Source of the DNA: Taklimakanibacter sp050246735
GTDB taxonomy: Bacteria > Pseudomonadota > Alphaproteobacteria > Rhizobiales > Aestuariivirgaceae
NCBI GenBank assembly: GCA_050246735.1
Contig: JBFWVM010000001.1
Location: 124,001 to 188,000, forward strand
Length of the DNA: 64,000 bases
Reading direction: 5' to 3'
The notes beneath the pieces are model-generated. The model was not told the origin of the DNA. It was given only the letters and a program-made list of their open reading frames with translations, and searched no databases. Positions 42,257 to 50,856 of the stretch are shown here, piece by piece; position 1 is the first letter of the stretch; each line of letters opens with the position of its first letter. Position numbers and translations under genes: made by a program.

Positions 42257-43474
42257 CTATTCGAACGCGCTCGCCGGATAGAACTTGGCGTTCTCCCACT
42301 TGCCGTCCTTGGCCGCCTGGATCGAATAGGATCCCGGCACCGTGCCGGTCTTGTCGAAGGTCAGGGGACCCGAGGCGCCCTCGAGGTCGATGTCCTTGCC
42401 GGCCGCGATCGCCTTCTTGCCGTCGGCGAAGCCCATGACCTTCTCGCCATCGGCGGCGACGGTGCGCAGGGCGGCGTTGATGGCCGCCCCGGTGCATCCC
42501 TCGCCCGCTTCGAGAGCGAGCGCCACGACATTCATCATGTCGAAGGAGTTCGCGGCGAAGGGGCCGGGCTCCGCGCCGGCCTTCTTCTTGTTCAGGGCCG
42601 CGAAGGCCTTGTATGCCGGAAGGCTCTTGTCGGCGTCGGCAAGCTCGACATAGGCACGGCCGTTGATGAGACCGGCGCCGACGGCGGCGAAGATCTCAGG
42701 CACGGCCAAGTCGGCGGTGAACAGCCACTCGCCTTCGAAACCGCCGGCGGCGGCCTCCTTGATCACCGTGACACCCGATTCCTGGCCGCCCGCGAGATAG
42801 ATCGCGTCGGGCGGGTTGGCGAGCACCGAGGTGAGCTCCGCCTGGTAGGAGGGCTGGCCCGGATTGTACACGACATAATCGGTCAGCTCGATGCCGGCCT
42901 TCTCCAGCTTGGTGCGAGCGACCTGCGCGGGGGAGATGGTCGATTCCTCGTTCTGGACCAGGAAGGCCACCTTCTTGTAACCGCGGTCGGTCAGCCACAG
43001 GCCGGAGGCCTCCCCGTCGGCGAGATCGGAGGAGACGGTGCGGTAGACATAGTCGCCGCCCAGCTTGTTCAGCGTGATCGTGCCGGCATAGGGCGACATG
43101 ATCACCGTCTTCGAGCGTTTCGCCAGGTCGACGAGGGCGACCATCTCGCCCGACGACGGCCCGAGTATGGCGACGGCGCCTTCCGCCTCGATCATCTTCG
43201 AGGCTTCGCGGATCGCGACTTCCGGATTGCCGCCGGTGTCGGCGATCACGGTCCTGATCGTCCCGCATTTCGTGCCCCCGGCGGCATTGATCTCTTCGGC
43301 GCCGAGCTTGATCCCATTGGCGACGATCTCGCCGAACTCGCCCAGCTCGCCGGTCAGCGGGACCAGGATGCCGATCGTCACGTCCTTGGCCTGCGCGGCC
43401 GAGATGCCGGCAAGCAGCGTGCCCGCCATCAATGCATTGCGAAGCATACTCCTTTTATCGTTCGTCACCATCAT
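42257..43474 (-). CDS. Branched-chain amino acid-type ABC transporter substrate-binding protein (LivK-like)
   Basis: 405 residues from the ATG at 43474, which has AGGGAGGT in front; an internal ATG at 43447 has AGGAG too close to be used well. Signal peptide about 1-30 ending SAAQA. The mature start is DVTIGILVPLTGELGEFG, typical of peripla_BP_6, with AILGPSSGEMVALVDLA in the middle. This family often binds aromatic or heterocyclic acids rather than branched-chain amino acids. It is the last gene of the leftward Liv-type operon. Confidence 0.9.
   Translation of the reverse strand: MMVTNDKRSMLRNALMAGTLLAGISAAQAKDVTIGILVPLTGELGEFGEIVANGIKLGAEEINAAGGTKCGTIRTVIADTGGNPEVAIREASKMIEAEGAVAILGPSSGEMVALVDLAKRSKTVIMSPYAGTITLNKLGGDYVYRTVSSDLADGEASGLWLTDRGYKKVAFLVQNEESTISPAQVARTKLEKAGIELTDYVVYNPGQPSYQAELTSVLANPPDAIYLAGGQESGVTVIKEAAAGGFEGEWLFTADLAVPEIFAAVGAGLINGRAYVELADADKSLPAYKAFAALNKKKAGAEPGPFAANSFDMMNVVALALEAGEGCTGAAINAALRTVAADGEKVMGFADGKKAIAAGKDIDLEGASGPLTFDKTGTVPGSYSIQAAKDGKWENAKFYPASAFE
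43441..43452. promoter_or_regulatory. Operator-like site F within the start of the binding-protein gene
   Basis: On the minus strand ATAAAAGGAGTATGCTTC matches 16 of 18 bases with ATAAAAGGAGTATACCTC at the molybdenum hydroxylase promoter. Here it covers codons about 7-12 of the binding-protein gene. It may be a chance match, an internal operator, or the trace of a former promoter. Confidence 0.35.
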
Positions 43475-43506
43475 GCTTACCTCCCTTGGTTTTGCCGATT
43501 AAGGTG

Positions 43507-44208
43507 TCAGACCTGCAACAAGACCTTCTCCAGGCGGCCGGTCTCGAGCAGCCCTTCGCTCTCCATCGTGCCGGCATTCCTGCCGGCGTCGATCGCATAA
43601 GTGGTCCTGGATATCGCGAGGATCTTCTCGGGATCCTGCTCGACCACCCAGACCACGCCCATTCCATCTTCCGCGAGTTCCTTGACCCAGGCGACGATCC
43701 TGTCCACGAAGATCGGCGCGAGCCCCGCCGTGGGCTCGTCGAGCAGGAGCACGTCGGGCCCGGCGATCAGCGCGGTGGCGATGGCCAGCGTCTGGCGCTC
43801 TCCTCCGGACAGCGTCGAGGCGAGCTGATCGCCGCGCTCGCCGAGGATCGGGAAGCGGCGCAGCACCTCGCCCACCCGCTCGCCGGCGTTCGCGAAGGCC
43901 AGCGACGAGACGCGCAGATTGTCCCTGACCGACAGCTCGGCAAAGACGTTGCGCTCCTGCGGCACGTAGCCGATGCCGGCGCGGCATACGCCGGGCGCGT
44001 CCAGCCCCGCGAGCGAGCTGCCGCGATAGCGTATGTCGCCTTCCATGACCGGCAGATGGCCGGCGATGGTCTTCATCAGCGTGCTTTTGCCGGCGCCGTT
44101 GGGGCCGAGCACCGTCGTGATCTCGCCGGGGGGCACGCAGAAATCGATGCCGTGCAATATCTGCACCTTGCCATAGCCGGATTTCAGGCCCTTCACGTCA
44201 AGCTGCAT
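43507..44208 (-). CDS. Liv-type ABC transporter ATP-binding protein (LivF-like)
   Basis: 233 residues. Walker A GPNGAGKST, FAELSVRDNL after the Q-loop region VPQERNVF, signature LSGGERQTLAIATAL and Walker B VLLLDEPTAGLAP are intact. The ~11-bp overlap with the LivG-like gene and the shorter length mark it as the LivF partner. Signature is SGGE rather than SGGQ, common in this family. Confidence 0.92.
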   Translation of the reverse strand: MQLDVKGLKSGYGKVQILHGIDFCVPPGEITTVLGPNGAGKSTLMKTIAGHLPVMEGDIRYRGSSLAGLDAPGVCRAGIGYVPQERNVFAELSVRDNLRVSSLAFANAGERVGEVLRRFPILGERGDQLASTLSGGERQTLAIATALIAGPDVLLLDEPTAGLAPIFVDRIVAWVKELAEDGMGVVWVVEQDPEKILAISRTTYAIDAGRNAGTMESEGLLETGRLEKVLLQV

Positions 44209-44968
44209 GTCCGGCTCCCAGATAGGCTCCGATCACCTTCCTGTCGGACTTGATCTCCTGTGGCGTCCCCTCGGACAGGAGCTCGCCGTTCTGCAACACC
44301 ACCACCGAATCGGCGATCTGCAGGAGGAAGCTCAGATTGTGCTCGACCACGATCAGCGTCGTCCCGGCGCCGTGGAGATCGACGAGGACCTTGCTCAGCT
44401 TCTTCTGCAGGCTGGGATCGACGCCGGCCGTCGGCTCGTCGAGAAGCAGGATGCGCGGCTGGCGGACCAACTGGCGGGCGACCTCCAGCATTCGCAACTC
44501 GCCGCCGGAGAGGTTGGCCACGGTCTCGCGGCTGCGTCCGGAAAGGCCGACGCGCTCCAACACGTCCTTCGCCCGCTCCGCCAACTCGCTCTCGCTTTCG
44601 CGCCAGCGGCCCGAGACAACCGCGCCGATGGTCTCGCCGGCGCTGTCGGCGCCGACGATCACATTGTCGAGCACCGAGAGCGAGGGGAAGGCGCGGGGCG
44701 TCTGGAACGTCCGGCCGAGCCCGTGCGAGGCGATGCGCGAAGCCGGGATGCGGGAAAGGTCGATCCCCTCCAGCATCACCGATCCCGCATTCGGCTTCAT
44801 GACGCCGGAGATCAGGTTGAAGGTGGTGGACTTGCCGGAGCCGTTCGGTCCGATCAGGCCGAGGAACGCTCCTTTGCGGACGCGGAAGCTCAGGCCCTTG
44901 TCGCCGCCTACGGCCTTCAGCCCGCCGAAACGCTTGGTGAGCCTGTCGACGAGGAGGATCTCGCTCAT
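44198..44968 (-). CDS. Liv-type ABC transporter ATP-binding protein (LivG-like)
   Basis: 256 residues from ATG 44968, which has GGAGG six bases upstream and overlaps the LivM-like stop by 4 bp (ATGA); an upstream ATG at 44980 is possible. Walker A GPNGSGKST, FQTPRAFPSLSVLDNV, signature LSGGELRMLEVARQL and Walker B ILLLDEPTAGVDP. The C-terminal LSEGTPQEIKSDRKVIGAYLG is the LivG-specific tail. Confidence 0.92.
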   Translation of the reverse strand: MSEILLVDRLTKRFGGLKAVGGDKGLSFRVRKGAFLGLIGPNGSGKSTTFNLISGVMKPNAGSVMLEGIDLSRIPASRIASHGLGRTFQTPRAFPSLSVLDNVIVGADSAGETIGAVVSGRWRESESELAERAKDVLERVGLSGRSRETVANLSGGELRMLEVARQLVRQPRILLLDEPTAGVDPSLQKKLSKVLVDLHGAGTTLIVVEHNLSFLLQIADSVVVLQNGELLSEGTPQEIKSDRKVIGAYLGAGHAA

Positions 44969-45891
44969 ATCCGCCTCCACTTCCTGGCGAAGGCTTCGAA
45001 AGGCTGCCAGCGCAGCACCAGGATGAACAGCATGCCGGTCAGCATGTGCTCGGCTGCGGCGGCGATCTGCGCCGAGCGCACCGTCTCGAACGGGATGGCG
45101 CGGACGGCCTCCTGGAAGAGGACGAGCGCCACCGTGCCCAGGATCGCGCCGAGGATCGTGCGCTCGCCGCCGAGCGCCAGCGCGATCCAGACGAAGAAAG
45201 TCACTTCCGCCGTGAACAGGTCGGGGCTCACCAGGGTGGTGATCATCGCATAGAGGGCGCCGGCAAAGCCGACAGGGAGTGCCGAAATGACGAAGACCTC
45301 GAATCTCATCCGCTGGATGTCCTTGCCGACCGCCTCGGCCGCCAGCTCATCGTCGCGCACAGCATCGATGGCGCGGCCATAGGGCGAAGCCAGGATGCGG
45401 CGGCAGACACAGGCGGTGGCGAGCATCAGGAGCAGCGCCGCCCCGGCATAGACATAACTGTCGGGCAGGCCGAGCCATCCGGTGTCGGGGCGGTGGACGT
45501 TCGTCAGGCCGAGGCTGCCGTTGCCGATGCGGCGCTCGTTGAGCAGGAAGGAGTGCAGGACCTCCGCGAAGGCGAAAGTGGTGATCGCCAGATACTCGCC
45601 GCGCAGGCGCAGCGTCGGCCAGCCGGTCAGCACGGCGAAGGCCATCGAGGCGAGGCCGGCGGCGAGGACTCCCGCCCACCATGGCGCGCCGAAGCCGAAC
45701 AGATACTGATCGAGCACCTGCGGCGGGTCCTGGGTGACGATGGCATAGGCATAGGCGCCGGCGGCGAAATAGGCGACCATGCCGAAATTGATCATGCCGG
45801 CGCGGGCATATTGCAGATTGAGCGACAGCGTCAGCACCGAGAACAGGCAGCCGAACATGACGACGGCCGGGATGATCTGCGCCAGGCTCAT
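44965..45891 (-). CDS. Liv-type ABC transporter permease (LivM-like)
   Basis: 308 residues from ATG 45891, overlapping the LivH-like stop by 4 bp. About nine hydrophobic segments; YARAGMINFGMVAYFAAGAYA and LRLRGEYLAITTFAFAEVLH are the BPD_transp_2 signature stretches of LivM. Forms the membrane channel with the LivH-like subunit. Confidence 0.91.
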   Translation of the reverse strand: MSLAQIIPAVVMFGCLFSVLTLSLNLQYARAGMINFGMVAYFAAGAYAYAIVTQDPPQVLDQYLFGFGAPWWAGVLAAGLASMAFAVLTGWPTLRLRGEYLAITTFAFAEVLHSFLLNERRIGNGSLGLTNVHRPDTGWLGLPDSYVYAGAALLLMLATACVCRRILASPYGRAIDAVRDDELAAEAVGKDIQRMRFEVFVISALPVGFAGALYAMITTLVSPDLFTAEVTFFVWIALALGGERTILGAILGTVALVLFQEAVRAIPFETVRSAQIAAAAEHMLTGMLFILVLRWQPFEAFARKWRRI

Positions 45892-46751
45892 GACGGCGCC
45901 TTTCCGGCGAGGCCTTGCGGGCGGAACAGGAGCACTACGATGACGACGGCGAAGGCGATGAGCGGCCGGTAGCCGGCAGGTATCCAATAGACCGAAACGT
46001 CCATGGCGATGCCGACGATCAGGCCCGAGACGATGACGCCATAGAGAGAGCCCAGTCCCGCCAGGATGGCGACGGCGAGGATCTGCAGGATCTGCGCGAA
46101 GGCGATGTCGGTGGAGAGCGTCGCGACCATCGCGAGCACCACCCCCGCCAGTCCCGCGAGGCCCGACGAGATCAGCCAGGTCACGCGCGAGGTCTGGCGC
46201 ACGTCGATGCCACGCGATGCCGCGAGCTCCGGATTCGCCGCCATCGCCCTGACGGCAAGACCGGTCCTGGTCCTGCTGAGGAACATCGCCAGCGAGATGC
46301 CGGTGAGGGCGGCGAGCGCCACGACGATGAGCTGATAATTGGTGATGCGCACACCCAGGATCCGGTAGCCGGTCGCCAGGGGGATATCCAGCGTGCGGAT
46401 GCCGGTGCCGATCGCTGCGTCGATCGCGCCATGCAGCACATAGGCGACGCCGACGGAGGTGATCAGCAGCACCGCTGGTCCGAGCCGGCGGATCGGATCG
46501 TAGACGGCGCGGCCGATGGCAAGCCCGAGAAGGGCGGTCGCGATGATGGCGATGACGGCCGCCAGGACGACCGGCAGTCCGGCGAGGTTGGTCAATCCCC
46601 AGGTCAGGAAGGCGGATATGCCGAGCAGCTCCGCATGCGCGATATTGAGAAAGCCTTCGACGCGCCGCGTCAAAGAGAAGCCGATCGTCGCCAGGATAAG
46701 AAAGCAGCCGGTGACGATGCCGGTGACGAGATATTGGGCGAAGAGCGTCAC
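45888..46751 (-). CDS. Liv-type ABC transporter permease (LivH-like)
   Basis: 287 residues, eight to nine hydrophobic segments. VEGFLNIAHAELLGISAFL and the SRTRTGLAVRAMAANPELA loop are LivH landmarks. First gene of the leftward importer operon. The promoter region 46752-46945 contains a MarR-type palindrome about 107 bp upstream of the start, in a block nearly identical to that in front of the ferredoxin gene, so import and electron supply are co-regulated. Confidence 0.91.
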   Translation of the reverse strand: MTLFAQYLVTGIVTGCFLILATIGFSLTRRVEGFLNIAHAELLGISAFLTWGLTNLAGLPVVLAAVIAIIATALLGLAIGRAVYDPIRRLGPAVLLITSVGVAYVLHGAIDAAIGTGIRTLDIPLATGYRILGVRITNYQLIVVALAALTGISLAMFLSRTRTGLAVRAMAANPELAASRGIDVRQTSRVTWLISSGLAGLAGVVLAMVATLSTDIAFAQILQILAVAILAGLGSLYGVIVSGLIVGIAMDVSVYWIPAGYRPLIAFAVVIVVLLFRPQGLAGKAPS

Positions 46752-46857
46752 GGCGCCGCCTGCGGCCCTGTGGCGCGGCGGCTGAACCGTGCGGCCGAGC
46801 TTTCCGCCTCCGGCATCATATCCCTCCCGTTGTCTGGCTTCTCCGGCTAGATGTTAG

Positions 46858-46869
46858 GGAGTATACTTC
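46858..46869. promoter_or_regulatory. MarR-type palindromic operator C (Liv-type importer)
   Basis: GGAGTATACTTC, identical to site A, about 107-118 bp upstream of the LivH-like start. On the minus strand TATACT forms a good -10, and TTGTAT 16 bp before it is a possible -35. The surrounding 29 bp (46853-46881) repeat 38097-38125 with two differences. Confidence 0.75.
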
Positions 46870-46945
46870 GTTTTTCGGCGAATACAATCTTTTTGGGAAA
46901 GAGGCCTCATCATCAGATCGTCCGGAACAAAATCCACGGGAATGC

Positions 46946-47461
46946 CTATCCGAAGCGGAGCGAGGCGCGGCTCGAAGCGTCGTTGGCATCGATGAGCTTG
47001 GCCACCAGTCTGTAGAATTCCTCGAGCTCGGGTTCGCTCAGCGGGGAAACGAACCGGTCCTGGGCCCGCGCCATGATCGGGCGGACGCGGTTCACGAACT
47101 TCCGTCCCTGGTCGGTGATCTTGATGAGCTTGGCCCGGCCGTCGGTGTCGGAAGGCCTTCTGGTCAGCAATCCCTTGCGCTCGAGACGCCGGAAGACGTC
47201 GGCGCCGCTGGTGCGGTCGATGCCGACGGAGGCCGACAGAGTGAGCTGATCCATTTCATCCCCGCCCTGCAGGACGGTGAGCACGCCGAACTGAACCGGC
47301 GTAATGTCCTCGCCGCCGCATTCCTCGGCGAACAGGCCGAGATGGATCTGATGCAGACGGCGAATGAGATAGCCGGGCCGGGTCCAGAGATCGCGATATT
47401 CTCTATTTTTCGATTTCCTGAGGGAGAGGCCCGTCTTCTTCTTGTTGCCGCCGGATCTCAT
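46946..47461 (-). CDS. MarR-family transcriptional regulator
   Basis: 171 residues from ATG 47461; a GTG at 47497 would add 12. After a Lys-rich lead (SGGNKKKTGLSLRKSKN) comes the winged helix: DITPVQFGVLTVL, LSASVGIDRTSGADVFRRLE and RKGLLTRRPSDTDGRAKLIK, with the wing DTDGRAK. MarR dimers bind palindromes of this size and release DNA on binding aromatic ligands. It lies between the importer and the divergent molybdenum hydroxylase genes and is the obvious candidate to bind the GGAGTATACTCC family of sites. Confidence 0.9.
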   Translation of the reverse strand: MRSGGNKKKTGLSLRKSKNREYRDLWTRPGYLIRRLHQIHLGLFAEECGGEDITPVQFGVLTVLQGGDEMDQLTLSASVGIDRTSGADVFRRLERKGLLTRRPSDTDGRAKLIKITDQGRKFVNRVRPIMARAQDRFVSPLSEPELEEFYRLVAKLIDANDASSRASLRFG

Positions 47462-47480
47462 CGCGCTGTTGTGTGCCTCG

Positions 47481-47492
47481 CAAATACTCCCC
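47481..47492. promoter_or_regulatory. Half-site resembling the regulon operator near the MarR start
   Basis: CAAATACTCCCC reads GGGGAGTATTTG on the minus strand, keeping GGAGTAT of the palindrome but losing the other arm. It lies 20-31 bp before the MarR ATG at 47461 and could mediate weak autoregulation. Confidence 0.3.
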
Positions 47493-47563
47493 GGCACGGA
47501 AAGCGCCGGAGATCATAGTCTCGTCCGCCGTCAGGGGTGAGCCCATTGCGTGCTTCGATTTAT

Positions 47564-47575
47564 GAGGTATACTCC
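47564..47575. promoter_or_regulatory. MarR-type palindromic operator D (molybdenum hydroxylase)
   Basis: GAGGTATACTCC, right arm and core intact. On the plus strand TATACT (47568-47573) with TTGCGT 16 bp upstream gives a plausible promoter for the hydroxylase operon, 110 bp before its ATG. It also lies about 100 bp upstream of the divergent MarR gene. Confidence 0.65.
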
Positions 47576-47683
47576 TTTTATGCGGGCGTGGCAACCGGAT
47601 ATCGCGGTTCGCGCTTTGCCTCACGGCCGGTTGCGCGAAGACGACAGGGCACGACTGCCGCCGGCGAGAGGAAACGAACGGCG

Positions 47684-50026
47684 ATGAGCACGGGAATCGG
47701 CGCGCGTGTGCTGCGCAAGGAAGACCGCCGCCTGCTTGACGGCCAAGCGAAATTCGTCGGCGATATCAAGATGCCGCGCCAGTGGGAAGCGGCCTTCGTG
47801 CGCAGTCCGATCGCCCATGGCAGAATCACGAGGATCGCCAAGCCCGCGGGGCTGGAGAGCCGCGTGTTTGTCGCTCGGGATCTCGCCGATGTGCTGCCGA
47901 TCCGGGCGGAGTCGTCGCTGCCCAGCTACAAGGCCTCGGACCAGCACCCACTGGCGGCCGGAAAGGTCCGCTTCGTCGGCGAGTGCATAGCGCTCTGCGT
48001 CGCTCCGACCAGGGCGGAAGCCGAGGACATCGCCGAATTGGTCGAGGTCGAGTTCGAGACGCTGCCCGCTTTGGTCGAGGCCAGGAAAGCGATGACGGCG
48101 GGGGCGCCTCTGGTGCATGAGGAATGGGGCGACAATCTCTTCCTGACCACGACATTCGACGGCGACATCGAAAAGCTCAAGGAGAAGGCCGACGTCGTCA
48201 TCGAGCGCGAATACGAGACCGCCCGGCAATGCATGATGCCGATGGAGGGCAAGGGCACGCTCGCCCATTGGGACGGCAAGGCGGGCCAACTCGTCGTCTA
48301 TACCTCCACCCAGGTGCCGCATCTCATCCGCACGGGGATATCGCAATTCCTGCAGCTCGACCAGGGCAAGGTCCGGGTCATCGCGCCAGACGTCGGCGGC
48401 GGCTTCGGCTACAAATGCGTGCTCCAGCCCGAGGAACTGTCGGTTTCCTGGGCCGCCCTGAAGACCGGCCGGCCGATCCGCTGGACGGAAGACCGGCGCG
48501 AGCATCTCGTCGCCGGCGCCAATACGCGCCAGCATCACTACAAGATCACCGCCTATGCCGACAGGACGGGCCGCCTGCTCGGCATCGATGCCGAGATCAT
48601 CGTCGATGTCGGGGCCTATTCCGTATGGCCGTTCACCGCCTGCCTGGAAGCGGCGCAGGCCGGCGGCAACCTGCCCGGGCCCTATGCGTTCGACACCTAC
48701 AGATGCAAGACCTATTCGGTCGCCACCAACAAGCCGGCCTTCACGCCCTATCGCGGCGTGGCGCGGCCGGGCGTATGCTTCGCGATGGAGCTGACGATCG
48801 ATGCGATCGCCAGGGCGGTCGGCCGCGAACCCGCCGATGTGCGCCGGGAGAACCTGGTGCCGGCGCAGAGCATGCCGTTCACCAACGTGACCAGGAAATA
48901 TTACGACAGCGGCGACTATCCGGGCAGCGTCGTCGAAGCGGCGCGGGCGATCGATCTCGAAGGCTTCCGCAGGAAGCAGGTGAAGGCGCTGGGCGAGGGG
49001 CGCTATCTGGGCGTCGGCTTCTCCTCCTTCACCGAGCAGTCGGCGCACGGGACGAAGGTCTTCGCCGCCTGGGGCCTGCCCCTGGTGCCGGGCTACGAGC
49101 AGGCGATGGTCAAGCTCACGCCCTCGGGCTCCGTCGAGGTGAGATCGGGCAATCACAGTTTCGGGCAAGGCCTCGAAACGACCATCGCCCAGGTCGCCAG
49201 CGAGTGGCTCAAGCTCGACGTGGACAGCATCAGCGTCACCATGGGCGACACCGGGACCACGCCCTATTCGACCGGCGCCTATGCCTCGCGCGGAATGGTG
49301 ATGGCGGGAGGCGCCGTCTCCAAGGCGGCGGAAGTCCTGGCCGGTCGGATCAAGCGGCATGCGGCGCATCTGCTGCAATGCTCGGCCGCCGATGTGCGGC
49401 TCGCCGACGGCCATGCTCTCGCCGGCGGGGCCGCGGTGTCCTTCGCGGAGATCGCCCGCTCCTGGTATCTGCGCCCCGACCGTCTGCCCGACGACGTCGA
49501 CACGGCGGGACTGGAGGTGACGGAAGGCTACAAGCCCGATATCGACACCGGCGTCTTCACCTATGCCACCCATGCCGCGACCGTCGAGGTGGATGTCGAG
49601 ACCGGACGGGTCGATATCGCGGACTATGTGATCTTCGAGGACTGCGGCAGGAGAGTGAACCCGCTGATCCTCGAAGGACAGGCCTATGGCGGCACTGCCC
49701 AGGGAATAGGCACGGCGCTGTTCGAGGAGGTGATCTATGACGGCACCGGACAGCCGCTGACCTCGACGCTTTCCGACTACATATTGCCGGGGCCTGCAGA
49801 GCTGCCGGGCTTCAGGCTGCTGCACAAGGAAACCCTGTCGCCTCATACGCGGCACGGCATCAAGGGCGTCGGCGAGGGTGCTGCGATCGCGCCGGCGGGG
49901 GCCATCGTCAACGCCATCAATGACGCGCTGAAGCCGCTCGGCGTGGAGATCAAGCGGATTCCGGCGACGCCTGCGCGCATCCTCGAGGCGCTGCTCGAGG
50001 CGCGAGAGCGCCGGAAAGCGGCCTGA
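47684..50026 (+). CDS. Molybdenum hydroxylase large subunit (xanthine dehydrogenase/CoxL family)
   Basis: 780 residues from ATG 47684, preceded by GAGAGGAAACG. Molybdopterin-binding segments are visible: DVGGGFGYKCVLQPEE, FTPYRGVARPGVCFAMELT, GNHSFGQGLETTIAQV, and the catalytic Glu731 in GVGEGAAIAPAGAIVNAI. The loop before Arg lacks the Cys-Ser-Arg of true CO dehydrogenase, so an aromatic or N-heterocycle hydroxylase is more likely. Followed directly by FAD and Fe-S subunit genes with 1-bp and 4-bp overlaps. Confidence 0.92.
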   Translation: MSTGIGARVLRKEDRRLLDGQAKFVGDIKMPRQWEAAFVRSPIAHGRITRIAKPAGLESRVFVARDLADVLPIRAESSLPSYKASDQHPLAAGKVRFVGECIALCVAPTRAEAEDIAELVEVEFETLPALVEARKAMTAGAPLVHEEWGDNLFLTTTFDGDIEKLKEKADVVIEREYETARQCMMPMEGKGTLAHWDGKAGQLVVYTSTQVPHLIRTGISQFLQLDQGKVRVIAPDVGGGFGYKCVLQPEELSVSWAALKTGRPIRWTEDRREHLVAGANTRQHHYKITAYADRTGRLLGIDAEIIVDVGAYSVWPFTACLEAAQAGGNLPGPYAFDTYRCKTYSVATNKPAFTPYRGVARPGVCFAMELTIDAIARAVGREPADVRRENLVPAQSMPFTNVTRKYYDSGDYPGSVVEAARAIDLEGFRRKQVKALGEGRYLGVGFSSFTEQSAHGTKVFAAWGLPLVPGYEQAMVKLTPSGSVEVRSGNHSFGQGLETTIAQVASEWLKLDVDSISVTMGDTGTTPYSTGAYASRGMVMAGGAVSKAAEVLAGRIKRHAAHLLQCSAADVRLADGHALAGGAAVSFAEIARSWYLRPDRLPDDVDTAGLEVTEGYKPDIDTGVFTYATHAATVEVDVETGRVDIADYVIFEDCGRRVNPLILEGQAYGGTAQGIGTALFEEVIYDGTGQPLTSTLSDYILPGPAELPGFRLLHKETLSPHTRHGIKGVGEGAAIAPAGAIVNAINDALKPLGVEIKRIPATPARILEALLEARERRKAA

Positions 50027-50856
50027 TGAAGCCGGCTCCGTTCGACTACGTCCGGCCCGAGACACAGGCGGCGGCATTCGAACATCTCGCCGCCGCCGGC
50101 GGCGAGGCCAGGCCGATCGGCGGCGGCCAGTCGCTAGGGCCGATGCTCAATCTGAGGCTCGCCAGGCCGGGCAAGCTCGTCGATGTAAGCCGGCTCGGCG
50201 ACCTGCGCGTCTCGCGCGATGACGCTCGGCATGTCGAGATCGGCGCCGCGGTCACTCACGCCGAGATCGAGGACGGCCGCTCGCCCCAGCCGATAGAGGG
50301 CATGCTGCGCCATGTGGCGGCCGGCATCGCCTATCGCGCGGTGCGCAACAAGGGCACGATCGGCGGCAGCCTGTGCCACGCCGATCCCGCCGCCGACTGG
50401 GTGAGCGCCATGACCGTGCTCGACGCTTCGATCGTCGTTGCCGGAGCCGCCGGGCGTCGCCGCGACATCGCGATGACCGAATTCATGGTGGGCGCCTACC
50501 GGACCGCTCTCGAGCCGGGCGAACTGGTGCGGGCGGTGAGGATTCCCAAATATTCCGGCGAGGCCCGCTGGGGCTATTACAAGATATGCCGCAAGCTCGG
50601 GGAGTTCGCCGACGCGATCGGCGCCGTCGTCGCCGATCCGGCGCGGGGCTACTGCCGCATCGTCGCCGGCTCGACAGGTGCCGCACCGCTGGTGCTGGAC
50701 GATCTGGCGCCGGAGCTGGCGCGAACCGCCGCCATGCCCGCCGGCACTCGCATCAAGGACGTGCTCGGCGCCTCGGGGATCGCCTTCGATGCGGTCAAGC
50801 TTCACCAACTCACGGTCGCCATACAGCGATCGATCGCACAGGCGCTGCAAGCATGA
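50026..50856 (+). CDS. Molybdenum hydroxylase FAD subunit (CoxM/NdhF type)
   Basis: 276 residues. FAD-binding motifs PIGGGQSLGPMLNLRLARPG and RNKGTIGGSLCHADPAADW are canonical, followed by a CO_deh_flav_C domain. It passes electrons from the Fe-S subunit to the final acceptor. The ATG overlaps the last base of the large-subunit stop, and its stop overlaps the small-subunit start. Confidence 0.92.
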   Translation: MKPAPFDYVRPETQAAAFEHLAAAGGEARPIGGGQSLGPMLNLRLARPGKLVDVSRLGDLRVSRDDARHVEIGAAVTHAEIEDGRSPQPIEGMLRHVAAGIAYRAVRNKGTIGGSLCHADPAADWVSAMTVLDASIVVAGAAGRRRDIAMTEFMVGAYRTALEPGELVRAVRIPKYSGEARWGYYKICRKLGEFADAIGAVVADPARGYCRIVAGSTGAAPLVLDDLAPELARTAAMPAGTRIKDVLGASGIAFDAVKLHQLTVAIQRSIAQALQA

